Below, piece after piece: positions 1 through 9,219 of a stretch of DNA of 53,057 bases. The notes under the pieces are model-generated. The model did no database searches, was not told where the DNA came from, and worked only from the letters and a program-made list of their open reading frames with translations. Numbering within the stretch: position 1 is the first letter of the stretch; every line of letters starts with the position of its first letter. The position numbers and the translations under genes were made by a program. The DNA comes from Seison nebaliae. Its lineage: Eukaryota; Rotifera; Pararotatoria; Seisonacea; Seisonidae. The stretch covers positions 1 to 53,057 of the forward strand of contig JALJEE010002581.1 in the NCBI GenBank assembly GCA_023231475.1. The letters run 5' to 3'.

Positions 1-16
1 TTTGGACGCGTCCAAA
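1..16. repeat. Perfect 16-bp palindrome at the window edge
   Basis: The first 16 bases (TTTGGACGCGTCCAAA) read the same on both strands. The core is GC-rich in otherwise AT-rich DNA. Because it lies at the very edge it may be part of a longer repeat or a mobile-element end that continues outside the window; nothing inside the window decides this. Confidence 0.5.
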
Positions 17-221
17 AAATAAAAGAGAAATTTCGTTTTAGACATACGACATGAAGAAATGAAGAATTTTAGAAGAATTAGTAGAGGTAACGTTCCTCTG
101 CAACTTTTACGATAAGCGAATTGAAAGACGGAGGAATACATGGACAAAATTGTCTGAACAATAATTTTATATGAAGTCAATACAAATTTATTATTGATAG
201 ACAATTGTAATCAGCACGGTT

Positions 222-515
222 GCCGGACAGTTCTACTCCTTTTGGTTTTTCCTTCAAAAAAGGACAGTTCTACTTCTTGTGTTTTATCAGAAATAACACT
301 TCTACTCATTTTTTCTGTAATATAGGACACTTCTACACCTTTTTTGGCAATTTAGGACAGTTCTACTTCTTTTTTATGAAAGATTTTTTTGCTATATATT
401 CTATACAGGAAGATTCGTTATAAATGAAATTTTTATTCATTAAAGTAGGAAATTAAAATTGCCAAAAAAGGTGTAGAAGTGTCCTATATTACAGAAAAAA
501 GGAGTAGAAGTGTCC
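222..515. repeat. Tandem plus inverted repeat element (GGACA-TTCTACT family)
   Basis: Five diverged direct copies of a unit starting GGACAGTTCTACT or GGACACTTCTACA begin near 225, 262, 294, 325 and 355, about 30-37 bp apart. A 58-bp arm at 296-353 is repeated in inverted orientation at 456-513 with one mismatch, separated by about 100 bp of AT-rich DNA, so the element can fold into a long hairpin. No transposase is present. The open frame that runs through it is repeat-derived and not treated as a gene. It could be a non-autonomous, foldback-type mobile element or a locally expanded satellite. Confidence 0.75.
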
Positions 516-1059
516 GAAATTCTTCGTTTAACACAACTTTTTGTTACTCCGGTAAATTTAAAATGTTAGTTTTTTATGTTTAGGCTAATTATATTTTTAT
601 GCAATTTAAAGAAAGGAAAAAAGGTAAAAGCTTTTTTATATAAAAAGGGAAGAAAAGGGAGGCGCTATCAAAAACTAACCGCATTGGGCCGAACTTTGAA
701 CTGGGGGGAAGTTCTAATGTAGAAAAAACTAATTAATTTTAGTAATTTCCTAATTCATTAATAAACATCTTATGAAAGGTATTCAAAACAATCTTTTCTT
801 CTGATGTTGAAGAAGGACAATTTGCAATATACTTTCAACAATTTTGACAGAGATTCATTCATTCTTATACAGTGGACTATTGACTGGGTCTTTGCAGATG
901 GTGGAAAAGAGACAAATATAAAAAACGTTCTTCTTTAATTTCTTAATTCAACAACTGTCAATTGCCATTCTCTTGATACATAATAAGTTGTCTATTTATA
1001 ATTCTATATATAAATATATTATTGAAATTAAATTAGATACGAATCATATCGAAGTTCTA
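516..1059. other. Intergenic, upstream of the acidic protein
   Basis: No recognisable gene. It holds a short G-rich patch near 655-715 in AT-rich DNA, with a small inverted pair (GAACTT...AAGTTC) around 691-716. It probably contains the promoter and 5' untranslated region of the gene starting at 1060; I cannot mark a TATA box or start site with confidence. Confidence 0.3.
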
Positions 1060-1812
1060 ATGAAGAAAGTCGTTTTGGAGATCAAGATTGGGAAGAATGG
1101 ATTGGAATATTCGACAATATCGAACGAATTTCCAAATACTGAATTATATTCGACCACCCAAATTAAATCAGAGAATAACATGTCGACCGTTACTTCACAT
1201 AATTGTCATGCGGAAATGGTAAGAAATTCGGAGAATAATTCTGATGATGAAAATGCAACAGATTCAGACAGTTCAACAGATAGCGATAGTTCAACCGATT
1301 CTCAATCGGAAATGGACCTTGAAAAAGCATATGATTTTACTCTGATATCTGATTCGAACGAATTGGAAGCAAAATCGACAGATTATCTGATAATGGCACA
1401 AGTGAATATTTATAGAAAATTGTTGAAGTTCGAAAAGTTCTTAAAACGTTGTTGTCCCTGTAAAACGGATGGATCACTGATAGTTAAGTATCTCACTTTA
1501 ATTCAGAAAATTGATCAAGAGTTGGAGAGTTTAAACAATTCCGAATATTTGAGTAGTGCGAAATATCTGAATAAGAATCTACAAATCTTTAACAACATTT
1601 TAAATCTGACTTATAAACTCATGGGCAATACTCGAGTGTGTTTCCCCGAGAACGAAGAGGCGATGAATAAATTCAAATTGGTCCTTCAACAACAAAGTAA
1701 AGATGATGATTTTTATGATTTTCTTCAGTTGCAAAAAACATTGGCATCGATTGAATACAATAGCTCATTGTATATGATGTTGATTTATCTCTGTCATATT
1801 AACTACAATTAA
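1060..1812 (+). CDS. Unknown acidic, Ser/Asp-rich protein (about 250 aa)
   Basis: A continuous frame starting at the first in-frame ATG (MKKVVLEIKIGKNG) and ending at TAA in 1810-1812. The frame is open further upstream to about 973 without an ATG, so an upstream exon is possible. Residues roughly 60-90 are low complexity and acidic, with repeats of the type TDSDSS; the C-terminal half is mixed and predicted helical, with a CCPC motif near residue 130. No signal peptide or membrane segment is evident. I do not recognise a family. The frame is long for such AT-rich DNA and uses ordinary codons, which supports a real gene. No intron is needed. Confidence 0.55.
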   Translation: MKKVVLEIKIGKNGLEYSTISNEFPNTELYSTTQIKSENNMSTVTSHNCHAEMVRNSENNSDDENATDSDSSTDSDSSTDSQSEMDLEKAYDFTLISDSNELEAKSTDYLIMAQVNIYRKLLKFEKFLKRCCPCKTDGSLIVKYLTLIQKIDQELESLNNSEYLSSAKYLNKNLQIFNNILNLTYKLMGNTRVCFPENEEAMNKFKLVLQQQSKDDDFYDFLQLQKTLASIEYNSSLYMMLIYLCHINYN

Positions 1813-2104
1813 ACAAATTTATAGTTTTTTCCACCTTTTCATTTAATTGAATAAATTCATGGAGTTTAAAATGTCGTTCAACTACGATTCCGTCAGTCGT
1901 TTCCATTCATTCCATTTTCTTCTCCTGATATTTGTAACATATATGAACGTTACGATAATTAATGAAAATTAATTTCATATATTTTCCATATCGATTTAGA
2001 AGGAGGGAAACATTATAGTTATTAGCTGATATTCATCGAAATTACTTTAAAAATTTGAAATTTAAACAATTGTGAATTGATAAAATTTGATAGTACCAAA
2101 TTTA
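1813..2104. other. Short convergent spacer
   Basis: AT-rich DNA between the + strand acidic-protein gene and the - strand GPCR; both genes end into it, so it should hold the two 3' ends. No other feature seen. Confidence 0.3.
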
Positions 2105-4316
2105 TTAGAGAATATTTATATTTATATATATATAAATCGACAAATATATATCGTTCAAATGGTGATATGAATTATGATGAAGTTTAATTTTGTTTCTTCT
2201 GCGCACAACAACGTAAAGCAAAAACTCCTGATAGAAATGAAGAATTGTTAGAGAGTTGGAAGAACTGGGAAACCGTATACGATGGGATTCGCCGCACAAT
2301 TAGCGACGGCGAACATGAACATCAATTTCGACCCGAGAAATGAACCATATTTCCTTGCGGAAGCCGGATCCAATAGAAACCAAATACTAACGACGATGTA
2401 AGGCGTCCAACAAATAACGAATATGAGAACTGTGAATGTGAGTTAGGAAGATAAGTGAGATAATAAAGTAACCGATGACGACAGCCAATTGAGTCGTTCT
2501 TAATTTGGCTTTGAGAACGTTATCTTTGGTGATTTTTGAAGATTCTGAAACGAATTAACAAATTTAATGTTCAATAAATATTAACTTAAATGAATTGCAT
2601 TAATCTTCTGTTTTTTCGATCGTTTTGAAAGTGATGAATTATTACTCGATTCTTTTATGGGAAATATTATTAAAAAAAGGAAAAATTTTATTTAAATGTT
2701 AACGAGCTTGTCGAGAAAGTTTCGTGTTTAATGGAATGAGAATTCGTTTACTAAATAAAGTGCGACGTCGATGATGTTTGATTCGATCGGAGATTTTTAT
2801 CCAAATTCCTATATAAGTTCCTACGATCACTGTCAATGGGACGATGTAGACGATGATGTAAATATATGCATTGTACGCTTGAACGAATATTTGGTTCATA
2901 CCGAAAGTAGAACATTGAGTAAAGAATTGATAACGTTCATGTCGTATCACTCGGAATATGATGGACTGGAATTGAATTAGGAGAAAACGTTGAATGAGAG
3001 ACAAGATGAATGGGAACTTGGGGAATGCAACTGATGGCACTGAGAACGTAAGAGATGGTTATCATTCGGTTAGATAATTGATTTAATTTGGCGATTGATA
3101 ATGGTTTCGTTATCGCATAATATCGATCGAGTGAAAGTAGAATGATAATAAAAGATGAGAGTACGTAACCGAAAGCACGAAAATAAGCGAGCAACCGACA
3201 AAGGAATGTCGATGCGATCCACATAACGTTGAAGTCCCAACCGATCTCAATGGGAATGGTGAAGAATGCAATGAACAAATCAGCGATACATAAATGAAGG
3301 ACGAATGTTTGAAATCGAGTGATCTTCTTCCGACGAAAAATGTGCAAATTCGAATTGTTCATTCTCATATTGAATAGAGTTGATTTGATGGATTTACATC
3401 GTTGTAAGATGGAGGGACAACAATAACAGTTTGGAGGCAATTTTCGTCGTTCCGTTTTCATCGATAAACTTTTCGTTTTATAACTATCAATACTGTTCGT
3501 TCTCGTCAACGTCAAATCGGAGTAAGTGACTTCGCAAATTATTTTCGAATGATTTGATTGTTCGAAGAATTCGGAGGAACGGGCACGTCGTAAGGTCAAC
3601 GGTTTGTTTGTGGTACTTCTCTCACTTAGACTGATATGGAGTTGATTATGTTTATTGTTGGGAATAGTGGAATCGAGAGATTTAATATAGTTCAACGACA
3701 TGTTCGATTTGATATTTCTTCCCGACGGTTGTTTATAAAGTTCGACCCTTCGATTTATCATTAGGGAATTATTGGAAATGAAACCGCCACTATACACCGA
3801 AGAATTCATTCGACTTGTCACATTATTCATGAGATTGTTGAGATTGAAATGACTATGAGCATAATGGTTACCAGTGAACACGTTCTTATTATGATGATAA
3901 CGTTTCCGTTTATATGAGAAAGTGAAGAAGAGTTTAGAGAGAAGAGATACGTTAGCTAGAACGGCAATTGTTAGGAGGACGACATGTCCCATAATGGAAA
4001 TGAGATGAACATTTGAGAATTTCATATCTTCACTTAAACATCGATCGGCATTCATCAATTCATCTTCATACGCGACAAAGTTTTGGAATATTAGATCGAA
4101 TTGTTCATTACCCGAACAATTCTCACTAATACTTAAGTTTTTTATAGATAATCGATTAATTGAACGAATGGTAATTTTGGATGATAAATATTCATTCAAT
4201 TTCCCAAAAGGTTCACATTGATATTTTTTTGTTATTGTCAATAATCTCTTTCGTTCGATGTTTATGTCGTCGAATAAAGTTTCGGAGAATGTGATGTTCT
4301 TGCAGAAGTTTTCCAT
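2105..4316 (-). CDS. GnRH/corazonin/AKH-type neuropeptide GPCR with very long first intracellular loop
   Basis: Rhodopsin-class receptor assembled from exons 4316-3018, 2965-2704, 2544-2473, 2429-2266 and, less certainly, 2227-2105. Introns are 52, 159, 43 and 38 bp. Seen: an N-terminal ectodomain of about 100 residues with NxS/T sites; TM1 near 105-133; TM2/TM3 with LHLCIADL, the PIEIGW motif typical of GnRH/corazonin receptors, the disulfide Cys in FLCRLL, and RAFGYVLSS; DRYYAI after TM3; IPQ|SIIF across the first splice; TM6 CWTPYI; TM7 NPIVYG. About 200 low-complexity, Ser/Asn/Arg-rich residues sit between TM1 and TM2, where the family usually has about ten. If the last 38-bp intron is not spliced, the protein ends at 2248, seven residues after NPIVYG, recalling the tail-less mammalian GnRH receptor. 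If it is spliced, a basic helix-8-like tail (VVVRRRNKIK) follows, giving about 639 aa. The ligand subtype (GnRH, AKH or corazonin) cannot be decided here. Confidence 0.85.
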
Positions 4317-5565
4317 TTGTTCTTTTGGAATGAAGCAGACGAAGGGAGAAATTGAAAAAAGTGTTGAGTTATAAGGTGGGAAGTCGGGAGGAATGTACTG
4401 GTATGTAATAGCGATAGAAATTCATGAATAAGAAACTTGAAGTAATCCACTGGAATTTCTATGACTGATTAGTGACCTTTTTAAATGACAATAATTTTGT
4501 TAATGAAGTCTATAAATGAATAGACAAATGATTTTTATCTAAATAATAAATGGAAAATAATTACATCAATATTTTCTCCTCCTTTCGGTGGATAGATGAA
4601 AATGTTGTACTTCTAGCAATTCCACTTGTCAGCAATTTAGCCCAATATGTTCTCATTCAATAATTGCTGTTCGATTAAAGATACTATTCTCAGTCTAATC
4701 CAACCTCTAGGGAGAATATGCGACAAATTTGGAATTTGCTTCACCAATAAAATTTTATGTTTTTTTGGTCAAAAAGAAAATAAAATTTAAGGAATAACCT
4801 CTAACTTGATCAATGTTGAAATTTGGTTAGGATACAGCATCAATGGAGAGAAGAAAAGCTGAAATAGGAAGATGCTCTCTGTGCTAGTAATACTTTTACC
4901 CCTACTGTAACATGATCAGTTAGAGAGCATTCAACATGACATTTAAGGAAATGATTATTTTGCAAATCTTTAATTTGCTCTGTAGAAAGTTAGTCTATTA
5001 AAGATTTGCCTATGAAAATTAGTCCTCCTTCACATCTAAATGGAACAAAAACGGACTTCTAATTAATCTCATTTTTTTTTCTGAAAACAAGTTAATTCAT
5101 GCTATTAGTACTATAACGATTGAAACACGCACAATATTAGTCCTTTAAGGGAAACAGACGGATAATCTGTCGATTAGAAAACATTGAAATTTGACCATTT
5201 TTGAATTAGTCTTAAAATTTTAAAATACAATTGTAATCAACTAGTAGGTAAGTTGTTAAGATCATAAGGAATTATTTAAACGTTAATTATGTAACCGATT
5301 AGTTAGTTGATGATATTGATAATTGTTTTATTAATGATTGGTACTTTAATTTATTAAGGAAGAATTGGAGTAGACTAGAGGAGTGGTTGAAATTCGCCAC
5401 TTTTAAATATCGGGCGAGAAAGAAGACTTATTAATCAATATAATTCATCTCGTTACCATAGCAACGACGTAAACAAAAAAAAAAACATCTCGAAACTAGG
5501 AATTTAGTGTGAACATATAAGAAAGTTAGTTTGTTCGCAATAAGAATAACGTGGGAATAGAAGAA
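4317..5565. other. Divergent intergenic region
   Basis: About 1.2 kb between the diverging GPCR (-) and ankyrin/DPY-30 gene (+). AT-rich with no convincing coding exon on either strand. It must contain both promoters. Confidence 0.35.
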
Positions 5566-8500
5566 ATGGATTATCTAAAAGAATTGTTCAAGAATAATGA
5601 TCGAGATGGAATTAAATTGTTCTTAAAGGAAACGTACTTATCTACTAGCAGTGTCGATGAGGGAGACTTACACTTGGATTATGAATTGGATGAAAAATTG
5701 ATGATTGGAGAGAAGTTGTCGATGAAAGAATATGTAAACATCTTCCATTTGTTAGCATATGACCCTTACGAGTTGGAGGCGAAAGACCTCTTCAAAATAC
5801 TCACCAAATATCCGAAGTTACGTGTGTTGAAATGTCTGTGTGCTCGGTCGAATCCGGATGCATTATCTCCAGTCGATGTTGCATTCCTGCACAAAAATCA
5901 TATTTTAACCGAATCCCTATCTTACTTCGTGTATAGCGTGCTCACCGATTATGTGGAAGAGCGGATTAGCGGTGACGATCTTGATCGAGATAAAGATGCA
6001 TTCGAAAATTCGAAAGAAACATTTCGACTTTTGAGAAATATTCGAATAACAAAATATTTCGATCTGCCTTATGAATTGGAGCAATCTTCCGATATCTCAT
6101 CAACATGGCATCAGTTGGAAGAGTTGGAATATGAATCAAACCAATTGGAAAAAGCAATCACGAACGATGACATTCGAATGGTACAAAGTCTCATGACACG
6201 TCGCAACGTAGAGAATACGACATTGCCAAATATGACTTTTCCTTTGCATTATGCCATACTTTGTGAACAAACACGCATTGTCAAGTACATCATACAGGAA
6301 CAAGCGAATACAATAGATATCATCGATCATGTTTGAACGATTATTAAAAAGACTTTAAACACCATTTATTTCCAATTGATCATTCTTTCTTTTAGACGGG
6401 CGCAAATCCCTTCCATTACGCCGCCCTAATAAGAGACGGCGGAACAATGGTAAATTTGTTATCTAAAGTGAAGAAGTACGAAAGCAATCAGGAGAGAAGG
6501 ACGAAAGTTCGTATGGAAATTTTCCTCATTTTTTCTCCCTCACAACTTTACCCTATTCCATTTGGGTAATGTGTCTATTCAAGAAACGAATATAGACAAG
6601 TTACTCACAAAGGATTTACTTTCCAATTATTTCGCTGTGTTTGCCCATCGACGATGGAAGAGTGGCCATGTCGTGAAATATTGTTCAGCTAAACGGAAAC
6701 ATTTTTCTTCTAGAGAAACTACTCGGCGAATAAGGACTAGGGAAAAAGAAGAAAAAAATTGACAGGAGTCATATGTAGATTATGCACGAAAATCGTAAGA
6801 ATGCTTACAGACGCAAATGAACTACGTCATATTTTTTTTATCTAACATTTCTAGAGCGGGAAAACAGTGGAAGATAAAGTTAAAAATTTGAGGAAGAAAG
6901 AATTGGCAGAGAATTGGGAAAAATTCCGTAATATAGGTAATTATTTCGAAGAGGAACACAAAAAATTGAAAAAAGAAAGTTTTCCTTCTTTCAATGGTCA
7001 TTCATATTATTATGCATATTCCAATAGTCTTGACTAAATATCATGTAACAGTTGAAGATGGAATTGATGAGGAGAATGGTTCAATTATCAATGATGATCT
7101 ACAATACGTTACTCCGAGAAGAGGTGCTTCATTCTGCTTCTTTTATTATTCATTGCATCTGTTCCCCCCTTTCTCCATGTAATGAAGAAGCGACAATTGA
7201 AACTCCTGAACCGGAAAAAGTTTTCCTCCATCCTATCGACAAGAGGCCATCGAAACGGCTGAACTATGATCTCCCACCGGCCAATGCCGTATTGGACGAT
7301 TATTTAAAAGAAGTAAATTCGCAATATACGCATAACAAAATCGGTTAGTCATTCGAGGCAAATGTGAATTTTATGCAAAGTGTCTGCACATTACTCTTTT
7401 TCCAGGTCCAACGCTGGTGAAGAATTTGGCAAAAATCATTAAATTGCGACCGGAAGATCCGATTCATTACCTGGCCAGCCTCTTGAGACAATCATATGTT
7501 AGATGATTCGATAAATTAATTTTGAAACGAAATTGACATTCTCAACAGAAATTGCAGAAAATAAATAGTGATGGAAGGAAAGATGATGAAAAAAAGATTG
7601 AGAATGATGAGAAAACTATTCGGTTGAAGGAAGAGCATGCATCGTTGATAGAAAAGGAGAATGAAGAAAGATTAAGAAGGTAAGTATATCAATTATATTT
7701 TCTAACCAACAAATAATTGAAAAAACATCCTCTTAACATTATCTTTTCTTTAGACATTATCGAATCAATCCCATTCCCGAAGATAAATACTTCTCAGATG
7801 AATTATTAAGTTCGATTGAATTGCGGGCGAATGCGACCATATTTAACCTTATGTTAAACTGGCCTGTCGAAGGAACGGTTACACCCTTACATGATGTCGC
7901 ATCACGTCCTGGTTTAACGAAGAAACAGTTGGTGAAGATGATTGAGGAGGAGAAATGGGCATACTGCAAGAATGAGTACCTTGCTTCTCGCGAGCCTCAA
8001 AATATGCTGAATGTAAGACAAATTGCTCAAAAGCACGGTTTAGAAAATAATGTGAAGATTATAGGTATACTCTTCTTAGATTGTCTATTGGATTAATCAT
8101 AATATTTATGTAGACGAGTACATTGTCGACGTATATAAGCGACTGGACGAAGAGAAAGCCTCTCATAGTTTGTTGGACTTGTTTATTCTGAATGGATTTG
8201 AAGGATTACCAGAAGCTTTTCGGATGAATGGCAATGAAAAAAACCAAGAAGAATTCATCGATTCCTTGAAAAACTTGACTGTTCTCCTTTTCCTGTTTAT
8301 GTCTACTAATGAATTCTCGTCTATTAAGGAAGCGGTGACTAATATAAAAGAATTAGTGAAGAGCGGAGAAGTACGTTCATTTCGCATGAACATAAATAAA
8401 TATCGATCCATACTTTATCGTAATACAACGAATTTGAACACCGCACTGCATGATGCAATTCAATGGAAGCAATGGGCCATAGCAATCAATATCATCGAAT

Positions 8501-8726
8501 TGGCTCCTCCACTAACCTTCATCAAGAATAGTGTTAGTTTGACTCATTTATTAGGTGGAGAATAATCGTCTTTCCGTGTCTTTGACAGAATGGTGAATTG
8601 CCCTCGAAACTGTTAGGACAAGTTGTCAAACGTAATTTGAGTAACGACGATCGGAGATTGGTAGAGAAATTGGAAATGAAAACCAAAGAGTTGGAGTCGA
8701 AGCAGACTGCATACATTCTCGTATGA
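5566..8726 (+). CDS. Ankyrin-repeat protein with central DPY-30-like motif, probably ciliary
   Basis: Multi-exon gene. Start chosen at ATG 5566 (MDYLKELFKNN). Exons placed by phase and continuity: 5566-6330, 6396-6449 (end uncertain), 6855-6936, 7052-7123, 7188-7343, 7406-7497, 7549-7679, 7754-8064, 8114-8532 and 8589-8726. At least one exon between 6450 and 6854 is unresolved. Ankyrin-like units are visible (FPLHYAILCEQTRIVKYII; NPFHYAALIRDGGTM; SGKTVEDKVK; TALHDAIQWKQWAIAI). The exon pair across 7343/7406 encodes GPTLVKNLAKIIKLRPEDP, then IHYLASLLRQSY, a good match to the DPY-30 motif (hydrophobic helix, RPxDPxxYLAxxLL). That motif dimerises and docks proteins such as radial-spoke and adenylate-kinase-7-type axonemal factors. 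A charged, probably coiled segment follows (7549-7679). The N- and C-terminal parts resemble each other. No named orthologue recognised; ciliary role is inferred from the motif and from MKS1 next door. Confidence 0.75.
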
Positions 8727-8834
8727 TCAGTAATGAACTTCTTTATTATTCAAAAAGAAAAGATAATGATAATTTTTTGTCATTTATTGGAAGAAGAAAC
8801 CTTTTCCTATATTATCTTTCACCTTCATCACTGA

Positions 8835-9113
8835 ACATGTACCGAACTCTCTGATGATGGTGGGGGGAGAGAGAGTCCTATTATCTTACGCCCAATTGTC
8901 TCGTGCGATATGTGGGGGAAAGAATTAAATTTGGAAGTGCAGGTCGAACCGAATACACATATCATCGAGGTGGGTGTAGTCGGTTTAATGTTTTTGATAA
9001 TGATACGTAATAGTATAAAGGTATGTACATTTAATAGAAGAATCATGAAACAAATTAACATTGTAAGACAATCTTTTTATGAGACTACGCTGCGGGTAGG
9101 AGAAATTAATTAA
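8835..9113 (+). other. Possible exon or small ORF of unknown nature
   Basis: An open frame between the ankyrin/DPY-30 gene and the 3' end of MKS1. It has an ATG at 8910 (MWGKELNLEVQVEPNTH) and 31 in-frame codons before it. Residues before and after the ATG (SPIILRPIVSCDMWGKELN) look more protein-like than the surrounding DNA, but there is no family match. It could be a further 3' exon of the upstream gene, a remnant, or chance. Confidence 0.2.
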
Positions 9114-9219
9114 ATACAGTCAATTCAATTTTCTTTTTAATAAATCGGTACTTTCAATTAATTAATATCGGATTAATGAAAATATTTTAAATTTTAATTA
9201 TTTCTTACCAATCCTCCAT

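Noticed and set aside
220-423. 67-codon open frame on + (Phe-rich)
   Set aside because: It runs through the tandem units of the inverted repeat, has no ATG start and its residues simply follow the repeat.
6562-6762. A clean ankyrin exon in the ankyrin/DPY-30 gene
   Set aside because: The text GHVVKY looks ankyrin-like, but flanking residues do not fit the repeat and phases to neighbouring exons do not close, so I left this interval unresolved.
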